Positions 25,168 through 33,127 of a stretch of 64,000 bases of DNA are shown here, piece by piece. The stretch spans positions 372,001 to 436,000 of the forward strand of contig JAQZBP010000003.1 of assembly GCA_029237815.1 (NCBI GenBank), read 5' to 3'. This stretch comes from Moraxellaceae bacterium. GTDB taxonomy: Bacteria > Pseudomonadota > Gammaproteobacteria > Pseudomonadales > Moraxellaceae. A program made the position numbers and the translations under genes. Below the pieces are notes generated by a model. It saw only the letters and a program-made list of their open reading frames with translations, had not been told where the DNA came from and did no database searches. Position 1 is the first letter of the stretch, and each line of letters starts with the position of its first letter.

Positions 25168-25698
25168 TCAGTCTGCGGGGCGCTCACCCTCCGGCCACTG
25201 CCCGTAGATCTCGACCGGGCTGATGGCGTCGTAGGCGCCGGGGCCGTCGCCGCGCACCAGCAGCACCGGGCAGGTCGCCTCGCGCGCCACCAGCTCGGCC
25301 ACGCTGCCCAGCATGAAGCGCTTGAAGCCGTGGCGGCCGTGCGTGCCCATCACGATGAGCTCGGCGCCGGTATTGCTGGCTTCCTCGAGGATGGCGCGGG
25401 CCACGCCGTCGTCGCGGCACTCGGTCTGGTCGACCAGCAGGAGGTCACCGTCGAGGTCGCGGGCGGCCAGGCGGCGCGACACGACATCGAGCAGCACCCG
25501 CCCCTTGCTGACGGCGGCCAGCTCGGCGTTGCCGGCATCGGTGGCGTCGCCGTGCAGGAGGCGCCGCGGCAGGCTGTCGCATTCGGCGATGGTCACCACC
25601 GAGAGCTTGGCGCCCTCCGCGGCAAAGCGCGCCGCTTCCTGCAGGGCGAGGTCGGAACAGGCGGTTCCGTCGTAGGCCAGGAGCACCTTGCTGTACAT
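25168..25698 (-). CDS. Universal stress protein A-type (first of two)
   Basis: A 176-residue single-domain UspA protein. It starts MYSKVLLAYDGTACSDLAL and ends in the ATP-binding signature GTHGRHGFKRFMLGSVAE (G-x2-G-x9-G-S). Such proteins accumulate under stress and anaerobiosis. The insertion around residues 60-85 is longer than in UspA and the C-terminus has a tail (PVEIYGQWPEGERPAD). An FNR-type box lies 65 bp upstream (25763-25776), with TAACCT 22 bp from it, so it is probably an Fnr target. It is divergent from fnr. Confidence 0.87.
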   Translation of the reverse strand: MYSKVLLAYDGTACSDLALQEAARFAAEGAKLSVVTIAECDSLPRRLLHGDATDAGNAELAAVSKGRVLLDVVSRRLAARDLDGDLLLVDQTECRDDGVARAILEEASNTGAELIVMGTHGRHGFKRFMLGSVAELVAREATCPVLLVRGDGPGAYDAISPVEIYGQWPEGERPAD

Positions 25699-25762
25699 GG
25701 GGGCCGTCCGGGGCTGCATCAGGGAGATGCCCGCAGGTTAGGAAATACGGCGGCAAGGGGCG

Positions 25763-25776
25763 TTGACCTGCATCAA
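25763..25776 (-). promoter_or_regulatory. FNR-type box upstream of the first universal stress protein gene
   Basis: TTGACCTGCATCAA matches TTGAT-N4-ATCAA with one mismatch. On the minus strand TAACCT (25735-25740) starts 22 bp downstream of the box, the usual class II spacing. Confidence 0.6.
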
Positions 25777-25896
25777 CCGGACCGGCGGCGCCGGCGCGTG
25801 GGCGGGCACGGACGGTCTCCCTCCAACAAATTACCTCTTCGGAGATAAGCCAGTGTTGACCGACCAATACATAAACACTACAACTGAGGCTGATCC

Positions 25897-25910
25897 TTGA
25901 TTTGCATCAA
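25897..25910 (+). promoter_or_regulatory. Perfect FNR-type box upstream of fnr
   Basis: TTGATTTGCATCAA matches the FNR/ANR consensus exactly and ends 57 bp before the fnr ATG. A weak -10 (GATCAT at 25933-25938, 22 bp from the box; TAGGAT overlaps it) makes autoregulation likely; position alone does not say whether it is positive or negative. Confidence 0.7.
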
Positions 25911-25967
25911 ACGGCTCCGGGCCGTCTCCTAGGATCATCATCAGGTCTCCTGCCAGAGCGCTTTTCC

Positions 25968-26738
25968 ATGGAAATTCCACGCCGCCACAACCTCATCCGC
26001 GCGCTGCGCCAGACCCACTGCTCCGATTGCGCGCTGAACCCGGTCTGCCTGCCGCCGGCCATCGAGGATGGCGAGATCCAGCAGCTCGACGACATCATTT
26101 CCCGCAACCGCCCGCTCGCCCGCGGCGGCGTCCTCTTCCACGAGGGCATGCCCTTCGACGCCGTGTTCGCGGTGCGCTCCGGCGCCATCAAGACCTGCAG
26201 CAGCACGCCCACCGGCGAAGAACAGGTGACCGGCTTCTACCTGCCCGGCGAAATCGTCGGCCTGGACAGCATCGGCAACCCCAGCGGCAACTACGGCAGC
26301 ACCGCCATCGCGCTGGAAACCACCGCGGTCTGCGCCCTGCCCTTCGACGCCCTGCAGGACCTCGCCGGCAAGCTGCCCAGCCTGCAGCACCACCTGTTCC
26401 GCCTGATGAGCTCGGAAATCCGCGCTGACCAGCAGATCATGCAGCTGGTGGGCCGCCGCACCGCCGACGAGCGCATCGCCACCTTCCTGCTCACGCTGTC
26501 GGCACGCTACAAACGTCGCCACCTCTCGGAAAACCACCTGCACCTGCCGATGTCGCGCTCCGACATCGCCAACCACCTGGGGCTCGCGCTGGAAACGGTC
26601 AGCCGCATCCTGACGCGCTTCCAGAACATGGAAGTGCTCAAGGTGAACGGTCGTGACGTGGAAATCGCCAATCGCCAGCGCCTGATGGAGCTGGCCAACG
26701 GCGACCAGGAAATCGCGGCCTGCAACAGCCACGCATAA
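25968..26738 (+). CDS. fnr: Oxygen-sensing transcription factor Fnr/Anr
   Basis: A 256-residue CRP/FNR-family regulator. Cysteines at 18, 21, 27 (HCSDCALNPVC) and 122 (TTAVCALP) match the four [4Fe-4S] ligands of E. coli FNR, so it should sense oxygen. The cyclic-nucleotide-type beta-roll spans about residues 35-150, a dimer helix about 150-180, and the helix-turn-helix reads MSRSDIANHLGLALETVSRILTRF with the E-x-x-S-R contacts that read TTGAT. The ATG at 25968 is chosen because the region upstream contains the FNR box. Boxes of the matching type stand in front of neighbouring and remote genes in this window. Confidence 0.93.
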   Translation: MEIPRRHNLIRALRQTHCSDCALNPVCLPPAIEDGEIQQLDDIISRNRPLARGGVLFHEGMPFDAVFAVRSGAIKTCSSTPTGEEQVTGFYLPGEIVGLDSIGNPSGNYGSTAIALETTAVCALPFDALQDLAGKLPSLQHHLFRLMSSEIRADQQIMQLVGRRTADERIATFLLTLSARYKRRHLSENHLHLPMSRSDIANHLGLALETVSRILTRFQNMEVLKVNGRDVEIANRQRLMELANGDQEIAACNSHA

Positions 26739-26760
26739 GCGGGAACAGACGATTCACGAG

Positions 26761-26791
26761 CAAGGCCCGCCCCTGACGGGGGCGGGCCTTG
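26761..26791. terminator. Terminator between fnr and the acetate kinase gene
   Basis: AAGGCCCGCCCC (26762-26773) pairs perfectly with GGGGCGGGCCTT (26779-26790) over a 5-nt loop. The genes converge (stops at 26738 and 26797). T-richness is poor on both sides, so termination strength is uncertain. Confidence 0.7.
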
Positions 26792-26796
26792 TCGTT

Positions 26797-27966
26797 TCAG
26801 ACGAGGACGGTTTGCGGCAAGTGCGCGAGCAGCGGCTCGCACTGCAGGCTGATCTCGCCCGCCTCGTCGGCCGGCACGACCAGGAGGCGACAGCGCGACT
26901 CCGGGCGATCCAGCACTTCCCGGCCCGCCGTGTTGGCCTCGTCGTCGAGCGCCACGCCCAGCCAGGCCAGGCGGCGGCAGATGTTGCTGCGGATTTCCGG
27001 CAGGTTCTCGCCGATGCCGCCCGTGAACACGATGGTCTCGAGCCCTTCCATGGCGCAGGCCAGCGAGGCGGCCATGCGTGCCGCGCGATAGCAGAAATAA
27101 TCCACCGCGAAGCGGGCGCTGTCGCAGTCGCTGGCGAGCAGGTCGCGCAGGCAGGCGCTGGTCCCGGACAGCCCAAGCAGGCCCGACTGGTGGTAGAGCA
27201 GGTCGGTGAGGCGCGACTTGTTCCAGCCCTGCTCCAGCAGGTAGAGCAACACGCCGGGGTCGAGATGGCCGCAGCGGGTGCCCATGGGCAGGCCGTCCAG
27301 AGTGCTGAAACCCATGCTGGTGGCGACGCTGCGACCGTTGTGCACGGCCGTCATGGTGCTGCTGTGCCCGAGGTGGGCGACCAGCACGCGTCCCGTCGCC
27401 TGCAAGGGATGGCGCGCGCGCAGCTGACGCAGCACGTGCTGGCAGGAAATGCCGTGGTAGCCCTGGGCGGTGACGCCCTGCATGCGCACCGAGGCGGGCA
27501 GCGCATAGGTGGCCGCCAGCGCCGGCTGCGGCCGGTGGAAGGCGGTGTCGAACACGGCGAGGTGGGGAATCTCGGGCCACAGCTCGCGCAGGTGGCAGAG
27601 CACCTCGAGGGCCGGCGGCTGCTGCAGCGGGCACATCACCTCGAGGTCCTCGAGGTCGTTGACGAGCGCGTCGGTGATCCACTCGGGTGCCTGGCGGTGA
27701 CCGCCGTGCACGATACGGTGCGCCATGGCCACGAGATGCCCATCGGGCCCGGCGGCGTGGCAGGCAATCAGCGCGACGATGTCGGTGATGTCCTGGTCGG
27801 GGTCGAAGGCCTGCAGCTCTTCCGGGACCTGGCCGCGCCCGTCCACCTGCCGCGACGCCATGTCGAGCGTCAGCTGGAAACGGGGAGCGCCCAGTTCCCC
27901 CAGGGCATAGGCCGCCACCTTGAGCGTCGCGGAGCCCTTGTTGAAGGCGAGCAGGATCTCTTTCAT
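26797..27966 (-). CDS. ackA: Acetate kinase-family protein, divergent at the phosphate loop
   Basis: A 389-residue protein of the acetate/propionate kinase (ASKHA) family, which makes ATP from acyl phosphate. Present are the N-terminal NKGSATLKV, HRIVHGG, VFDTAFHRP (catalytic Asp), LPMGTRCGHLDPG (Arg) and TGGIGENLPEIR. The normally strict H-L-G-N-G-x-S loop reads HLGHSSTMTAV, losing the Asn and Gly. I expect it acts in anaerobic overflow metabolism or stress-linked ATP formation with the Usp and Fnr genes around it. No phosphotransacetylase gene is in the window. The start is at 27966; the frame is open far upstream but overlaps the divergent usp gene. Confidence 0.8.
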   Translation of the reverse strand: MKEILLAFNKGSATLKVAAYALGELGAPRFQLTLDMASRQVDGRGQVPEELQAFDPDQDITDIVALIACHAAGPDGHLVAMAHRIVHGGHRQAPEWITDALVNDLEDLEVMCPLQQPPALEVLCHLRELWPEIPHLAVFDTAFHRPQPALAATYALPASVRMQGVTAQGYHGISCQHVLRQLRARHPLQATGRVLVAHLGHSSTMTAVHNGRSVATSMGFSTLDGLPMGTRCGHLDPGVLLYLLEQGWNKSRLTDLLYHQSGLLGLSGTSACLRDLLASDCDSARFAVDYFCYRAARMAASLACAMEGLETIVFTGGIGENLPEIRSNICRRLAWLGVALDDEANTAGREVLDRPESRCRLLVVPADEAGEISLQCEPLLAHLPQTVLV

Positions 27967-28081
27967 CTCGTCTGACGGTTCCGTCTTCGTATCGAGTCGC
28001 ACTCCGCCGCGGCAGCGGTCACGCCGGCCGCCATGCGGACTACTCCAGCGGTGGATATTGCCCGGACGCCGAAAACCTACC

Positions 28082-28095
28082 TTGACCTGCGTCAG
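28082..28095 (-). promoter_or_regulatory. Degenerate FNR-type box upstream of the acetate kinase gene
   Basis: TTGACCTGCGTCAG keeps TTGA-N6-TCA symmetry but has three mismatches to consensus. An A/T patch (28055-28059) lies 22 bp away in the minus direction, and the gene starts at 27966. It shares the core GACCTGC with the other boxes in the island. Confidence 0.4.
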
Positions 28096-28150
28096 AAAGG
28101 CACAGGGTTGAAAAGGACATTTGCCGGAACGTGAAGCCGCGCGCGCTCCC

Positions 28151-28164
28151 TTGAGGTGCATCAA
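28151..28164 (+). promoter_or_regulatory. FNR-type box upstream of the second universal stress protein gene
   Basis: TTGAGGTGCATCAA has one mismatch to TTGAT-N4-ATCAA and lies 67 bp before the usp ATG at 28231. It could serve this gene and, with the neighbouring box at 28082, the divergent acetate kinase gene. Confidence 0.55.
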
Positions 28165-28230
28165 GGGCCATGACCGGGCGCTATGGAAGGATGTCGGCAT
28201 ATCGCATCCGCCCTCTCGGGAGAGACTGTC

Positions 28231-28722
28231 ATGTACAAGCACATACTCGTCGCGGTGGACGGCAGCCCGACGGCCGACCGGGCCCTGCAGGAGGCTGCAC
28301 GTCTGGCGCCGGGCGACGGCATCGTGCGCCTCGTGCACGTGGTGGAGAGTCCGGCCTGGAGCGTGCCGCTTGAGCCCGGCGTGATCATCGACACGGAACT
28401 GGTGCACCGCTCGTTGCTCGCCGCCGGTACGGCGCTCCTGGCACGCGCCGAACAACAGCTCAGGGGACAGGGAATCGACGCCCACAGCCGTCTGGTGGAC
28501 CTCGTCCAGACCGGCCTCGGCGGCATTCCGGAGGCCTTGCAGCAAGAGGCCGAGCGCTGGCCGGCGGATGTCATCGTGATCGGCACGCACGGGCGCCGCG
28601 GCGTGCGGCGACTGGTCATGGGCAGTGTCGCGGAGTCGGTGTTGCGCGCCGCCACGAAGCCGGTGCTGCTGGTGCGCTCGCCCTCCGGCGCGGAAGCCCC
28701 TGCGGCGGCGCAGGACACCTGA
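28231..28722 (+). CDS. Universal stress protein A-type (second of two)
   Basis: A 163-residue UspA-fold protein starting MYKHILVAVDGSPTADRAL and closing with GTHGRRGVRRLVMGSVAE, the nucleotide-binding G-x2-G-x9-G-S motif, then KPVLLVR. Length and motifs are normal for an ATP-binding Usp. GGGAGAG lies before the ATG. It is divergent from the acetate kinase gene over a 264-bp gap with two FNR-type boxes, which fits the known induction of Usp proteins by Fnr/Anr in low oxygen. Confidence 0.88.
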   Translation: MYKHILVAVDGSPTADRALQEAARLAPGDGIVRLVHVVESPAWSVPLEPGVIIDTELVHRSLLAAGTALLARAEQQLRGQGIDAHSRLVDLVQTGLGGIPEALQQEAERWPADVIVIGTHGRRGVRRLVMGSVAESVLRAATKPVLLVRSPSGAEAPAAAQDT

Positions 28723-28776
28723 GCCGCTTCACGATCGCCGCCACGGCGGCCACATCCGGCGCGCACCGTATTGCGG

Positions 28777-28790
28777 CTGACCTGCGTCAA
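28777..28790 (+). promoter_or_regulatory. FNR-type box upstream of the beta-CASP gene
   Basis: CTGACCTGCGTCAA is a weak match (three mismatches) but TAAAGT (28812-28817) begins exactly 21 bp after it, the same spacing as at the flp promoter. TATAAC at 28798-28803 is an alternative -10. Confidence 0.4.
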
Positions 28791-28846
28791 CTTCGGGTAT
28801 AACAGGGCAGCTAAAGTAAGCCTGTCATTTCCGGAGAATCTCCCCC

Positions 28847-30202
28847 ATGGACCTGCAATTCCTCGGCGCCACCGGCACGGTCACCGGCTCGCGCTACCTC
28901 CTGCACCGCGGCACGCACCGCGTGCTGGTGGACTGCGGCATGTTCCAGGGCATCAAGCGCCTGCGCGAGCGCAACCGCGCGCCCTTCCTCATTGCCCCCG
29001 ACACGCTGCATACGGTGGTGCTGACCCACGCCCACATCGATCACTCCGGCTGGCTGCCGGCGCTCGTGCGCCAGGGCTTCAACGGCCCCGTCTACTGCAC
29101 GCCGGGCACCCAGGCGCTGTGCGAGATCCTGCTGCGCGACGCCGCCAAGCTGCAGGAAGAGGACGCCGAATACGCCAACCGCAAGGGCTTCTCCAAGCAT
29201 CATCCGGCCGAGCCGCTCTACACGCTGGAAGACGCCGAAAAGGCGCTCACGCTGCTGCGCCCGGTGCAATGGAACGAGCACCGCAACATCGACGGCATGA
29301 AGGTGTCCTTCCGCCCCGCCGGCCACATCATCGGTGCCTCCTCGGTCTATGTTGCGACCGAGACCGGCACCCTCGCCTTCTCCGGCGACGTCGGCCGCCA
29401 GGTCGATCCCGTCATGCATCCGCCGGCGCCCCTGGCGGCCTGCGACTGGCTGGTGACGGAATCCACCTATGGCGACCGCCTGCACCCCGACGTCGATTAC
29501 ATGTCCGTGCTGGCCGACACCATCACGGCCACCGCGAAGCGTGGCGGCGTCACCGTGATGCCCGCCTTCGCGGTGGGCCGCGCGCAGATGCTGCTGCACC
29601 TGCTGGTGCAGTTGCGCAATGCAGGCCGCATCCCGGACATCCCCATCGTCCTCGACAGCCCCATGGCCAGCAAGGCGACGCAGGTGCTGCTTAAGTTCCC
29701 CGAGGAGCACTCGCTTGATCGCGCCGCCTGCGACGCGCTGGCGAACAAGGTCGACCACATCGATTCGGTGGAAGAGTCCAAGGCCCTCGCCCGGCGCCAC
29801 GATCCCATGGTGATCGTCTCCGCCAGCGGCATGGCCACCGGCGGCCGCGTGCTGCACCACCTGAAACGCCTGCTGCCGGAGCCGCGCAACCAGGTCATCT
29901 TCGTCGGCTACCAGGCCCCGGGCACGCGCGGCGATACGCTGGTGCGTGGCACGCCGGTGGTGAAGATGCACGGCGAGTACGTGTCGGTGCGCGCACCGGT
30001 GATCAACATCGACGCGCTCTCCGCGCACGCCGACCAGGACGAGCTGCTGACCTGGCTCGCCACCGCGCCGAAGGCCCCGCGCCAGGTCTTCATCACGCAC
30101 GGCGAACCGGAAGCCTCCGACGCGCTGCGCCTGCAGATCAAGGACCGCCTGGGCTGGCGCTGCTTCACGCCGGAGCCAATGGAGAAAGTCGCGCTGAAGT
30201 GA
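28847..30202 (+). CDS. Metallo-beta-lactamase/beta-CASP exonuclease-like protein
   Basis: A 451-residue protein of the Ysh1/CPSF73-like group. The metallo-beta-lactamase part has LTHAHIDHSGWLP (motif II HxHxDH), PAGHIIGASS, and FSGDVGRQ. The beta-CASP part has ESTYGDR, PAFAVGRAQMLL, SGMATGGRV and the late SAHADQDEL. Such enzymes process or degrade RNA with bound zinc. Members are often found beside anaerobic/stress genes in environmental proteobacteria, and here it follows an FNR-type box. It is closed by a strong terminator. Confidence 0.9.
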   Translation: MDLQFLGATGTVTGSRYLLHRGTHRVLVDCGMFQGIKRLRERNRAPFLIAPDTLHTVVLTHAHIDHSGWLPALVRQGFNGPVYCTPGTQALCEILLRDAAKLQEEDAEYANRKGFSKHHPAEPLYTLEDAEKALTLLRPVQWNEHRNIDGMKVSFRPAGHIIGASSVYVATETGTLAFSGDVGRQVDPVMHPPAPLAACDWLVTESTYGDRLHPDVDYMSVLADTITATAKRGGVTVMPAFAVGRAQMLLHLLVQLRNAGRIPDIPIVLDSPMASKATQVLLKFPEEHSLDRAACDALANKVDHIDSVEESKALARRHDPMVIVSASGMATGGRVLHHLKRLLPEPRNQVIFVGYQAPGTRGDTLVRGTPVVKMHGEYVSVRAPVINIDALSAHADQDELLTWLATAPKAPRQVFITHGEPEASDALRLQIKDRLGWRCFTPEPMEKVALK

Positions 30203-30221
30203 AGCGGCGCGATAAAAACGC

Positions 30222-30259
30222 AAAAAAAAGCGCGTGGGCTGAAGGGCCACGCGCCTTTT
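30222..30259 (+). terminator. Terminator of the beta-CASP gene
   Basis: GCGCGTGG (30230-30237) and CCACGCGC (30247-30254) form a perfect 8-bp stem, preceded by eight A and followed by CTTTTT. The rest of the gap to 30480 shows no gene or clear site. Confidence 0.85.
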
Positions 30260-30479
30260 TCATTGCACCGGAATTCTCGCGCAGGCGCCTGAGTGACTGA
30301 TCGCCAGCGCGAAGCGGCCACCCGGGCGGCCGCTGGTGCGCGGAAGGGCCGCTTGCACTGAGGGACCAGCCGAACCAGCCGCTCACGGGCTGTTGCGCCC
30401 GCGCCCTGCCACACCCGCTCCGCCTTTTCCTGCTCGCCGTTCCCGCTGCTCTCCAATCTTCCGCCGGCCGCAGACGCGA

Positions 30480-32132
30480 TCACTGCGCCTGCGCGTCAAG
30501 CGCCTGCAGCACGGCCGGATCGCGCGTGTAGACGTCGGGCCGAAAGGCGACGTAGCCATCGGGGTCGACCTGCACCGTCCAGTAGGCGAGCAGGATGGGC
30601 ACTTTTTCGGGCAGGGGCACATCGCGCGTGCGTCGCTCGTCGATCGCCGCCTGCAGCGCCTCGCGGCTCCACTGCTGCGCGTCGTCCAGCAGCAGCACCG
30701 CCAGCTCGTGGATGTTCTCCACGCGGATGCAGCCCGAGCTCGTGGTGCGCCGGCTGGCGTCGAAGAGGTCCTTGTGCGGCGTGTCGTGCAGGTACACTGC
30801 ATAGGGATTGTCGAAGCGCAGGACAAGTTCGCCCAGCGCGCCCTCCGGCCCCGGCTCCTGGCGCAGCGAGATGTTGCCGGGCCGCCACCAGTTCACCGCG
30901 CTCGGAGAAATGCGCTGGCCCGCGGCGTTGTAGACATGCAGCCGGTGCTTCACGAGATAGTTTCGGTTGCGCCGGATGGCGGGCAGCGCATCTTCCTTGA
31001 AGATCGTGGGCGGCACATGCCAGGACGGGCTCAGGGTGATCCTGTCGAGCTGCGACTGGAACACCGGCGTGGCACGGTAGTCGCGGCCGATCTGCACGCG
31101 CGCGCTCCACTTCGCCTCGCCCTCCACCAGGTAGAAGATGCGGAAGCCGGCGAGATCCACCACCACGGCGCGGCCCGAAAGCTTGTTGTGGAACCAGCGC
31201 AGGCGCTCCAGGTTCACGCGCAGCTGGTCGATACGCGCCGCCACGGGCACGTTGAGTTCGGTGCGCGTCGCGGGCCCGACACGGCCGTCGGGCAGGAGGC
31301 TGGCCTCGCGCTGGAAACGCAGCACGGCCTCGCGCAGGAACTCGCCAAAGAGTTCGGGCTCGGGCACCGCGGTCGCGGGCAACAAGCCGGCAAGCTGCAG
31401 GCGTTCGCGCAGCAAGGGCACGCGCGCATCGCGCATGCCGGGCTCCAGCGTCGGACCCGACGGCAACGCCGGCCAGCCCCCCGCCGCCGCGACTTTGCGC
31501 AATCGCGCCAGCGCCTCGCGCAACTGGTAATAGAACGGCAACTGCGGGCGCGCGCGCTGGAACACCTCGTCGAGGCGGTTCTGTTCCACCGCCGCCTGCA
31601 CGAGCAGGAGCCCTTCGCCCGGATCGACGCGCGGCCCGTCGAAGTTCCAGTGCGGATCGAGCTGCTGCGGATCAACCTTGCCGTGATAGAGGTGCAGAAG
31701 CGCCAGCAGGCAGGACCGGGTAGCCAGCAATTCACGATCGGCCACGCGCGCCGCTTCCGTGGTCGCAGGCAGGCGGCGCAGCTGCGACAGCGCGTAATCC
31801 TCCGGATTCAGCCCGTCGGCCTCGAGACCCGCGAGCGCGGCCAGCAGCGCCTGGTAGCGCGGCGCGTCCCACACCGGCTGCCAGTCGCGCATGGCATAGA
31901 ACTGCGCGATGGCGCGCGGCGCCGAACGCGGCGCCAGGGTCAGCGGCGCATTGCCGGACAGATGGCCCTCGAGGCGGCCGCGCAGCACGTCGGCGGCGGT
32001 TTCCGCCTGCGCCGGCACACCCAGGCAAAGCAGCCAGGCCACGACCAGCAAGCGCCAGCCCGACAGCCCCCTTGCATTGCGCCGCAGCGCCCCCATCACA
32101 TCGAAAGCACAGCTGTTCGCCACGTCGTTCAT
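30480..32132 (-). CDS. L,D-transpeptidase of the YcbB (LdtD) type
   Basis: A 550-residue periplasmic enzyme. A hydrophobic signal segment (WRLLVVAWLLCLGVPAQA) is followed by a scaffold region, a peptidoglycan-binding helix pair (about residues 280-330: LREAVLRFQREASLLPDGRVG) and a C-terminal YkuD domain with the catalytic HDTPHKDLF...SSGCIRVEN. It forms 3-3 crosslinks in peptidoglycan, which bypass beta-lactam-sensitive enzymes. The start is unsure: ATG at 32132 or, 12 codons later, at 32096 (MGALRRNARG). Neither has a strong ribosome site. It is divergent from another L,D-transpeptidase over 218 bp. Confidence 0.88.
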   Translation of the reverse strand: MNDVANSCAFDVMGALRRNARGLSGWRLLVVAWLLCLGVPAQAETAADVLRGRLEGHLSGNAPLTLAPRSAPRAIAQFYAMRDWQPVWDAPRYQALLAALAGLEADGLNPEDYALSQLRRLPATTEAARVADRELLATRSCLLALLHLYHGKVDPQQLDPHWNFDGPRVDPGEGLLLVQAAVEQNRLDEVFQRARPQLPFYYQLREALARLRKVAAAGGWPALPSGPTLEPGMRDARVPLLRERLQLAGLLPATAVPEPELFGEFLREAVLRFQREASLLPDGRVGPATRTELNVPVAARIDQLRVNLERLRWFHNKLSGRAVVVDLAGFRIFYLVEGEAKWSARVQIGRDYRATPVFQSQLDRITLSPSWHVPPTIFKEDALPAIRRNRNYLVKHRLHVYNAAGQRISPSAVNWWRPGNISLRQEPGPEGALGELVLRFDNPYAVYLHDTPHKDLFDASRRTTSSGCIRVENIHELAVLLLDDAQQWSREALQAAIDERRTRDVPLPEKVPILLAYWTVQVDPDGYVAFRPDVYTRDPAVLQALDAQAQ

Positions 32133-32350
32133 CACCACTGCATGTCCGCCCGGCGCCCTTAAGCGCCGGTTAATGTTGCGGCGGCTGACAGCCGCCGGCA
32201 GGGCTGCTACCTTGCCGGCTTTATCGGGCCTCGGCAACGGATGCAGCACAGGCTTTCCTTTTGCATCGCGCCGCGGCAGCGACCGCCAGCGCTTTCGGCC
32301 ACGCCGGCCTGAAGTACATCCGGCGCGCGGCCCCGACGCGGAGTTTTTTC

Positions 32351-33016
32351 ATGCGCCGTCATCTTCTTGCATTGCTGGTCGGCCTCAGTCTAGTTAACGC
32401 CGCCGGCGCCAGCACATTGCCCGAACGCCTCGCCAGTGCCGCGCCGGATGCCGATCCCGCCGTGATCGGCCAGGCCGTGGCCGCCATGCAGTGCGCCACC
32501 GGCAACGGCATGGCGCCGTCGCAACGCCTCGCCGTCATCGACTATTCGCGTCCGTCCAGCCAGCCGCGGCTCTGGGTCTTCGACCTGGAGCGGCAATCAC
32601 TGCTCTTCCGCGAGCTCGTCGCCCACGGCCGCAACACCGGCGAGCTGATGGCCACGCGCTTTTCCAACGAACTCGACAGCCGCACCACCAGCCTCGGGCT
32701 TTTCCGCACGCTGGACACCTACCAGGGCAGCAACGGCTATTCGCTGCGCATGGACGGCCTCGAGCCCGGCATCAACGACCGTGCGCGCGATCGCGCCATC
32801 GTCATGCACGGCGCGCCCTACGTGACCGAAGACCACGTAAGGAAGTTCGGCCGCATCGGGCGCAGCTGGGGCTGTCCCGCGGTCCGCCTCGGCGTGGCGA
32901 AGCAGCTCATCGACACACTGAAGGGTGGCCAGTTCGTGTTCTCGTATTACCCGGACAGCCAGTGGCTGTCCTCCTCGCGCTATCTCAACTGCACGCAGCG
33001 CACCGCCAGCCGCTGA
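32351..33016 (+). CDS. Secreted murein L,D-transpeptidase-like protein (YkuD_2 type)
   Basis: A 221-residue exported protein with a signal peptide (MRRHLLALLVGLSLVNAAGA, cut near residue 20). The catalytic domain shows the alternative L,D-transpeptidase form: HGRNTGE, LGLFRTLDTYQGSNGYSL, VMHGAPYVTEDH and the Cys motif GRSWGCPAVR. This matches the YkuD_2 family found in gammaproteobacteria. GGAG precedes the ATG. The pairing with a YcbB-type enzyme on the opposite strand suggests a joint role in wall remodelling (inference). Confidence 0.87.
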   Translation: MRRHLLALLVGLSLVNAAGASTLPERLASAAPDADPAVIGQAVAAMQCATGNGMAPSQRLAVIDYSRPSSQPRLWVFDLERQSLLFRELVAHGRNTGELMATRFSNELDSRTTSLGLFRTLDTYQGSNGYSLRMDGLEPGINDRARDRAIVMHGAPYVTEDHVRKFGRIGRSWGCPAVRLGVAKQLIDTLKGGQFVFSYYPDSQWLSSSRYLNCTQRTASR

Positions 33017-33083
33017 TTGCCTGCGCTGCCACCACCACGGTGGCGGCGCCTTGCTCCTCTCCCCCGCCGCGCGAATCACGCGC

Positions 33084-33109
33084 AAAAAAAAGCAGCCCGA
33101 GAAGGCTGC
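33084..33109 (-). terminator. Terminator of the tad operon
   Basis: Read on the minus strand, GCAGCC (33104-33109) pairs with GGCTGC (33092-33097) and is followed by a run of eight T. It lies 18 bp after the last tad gene. Confidence 0.8.
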
Positions 33110-33127
33110 CGTGGCGACACGTCCGGC

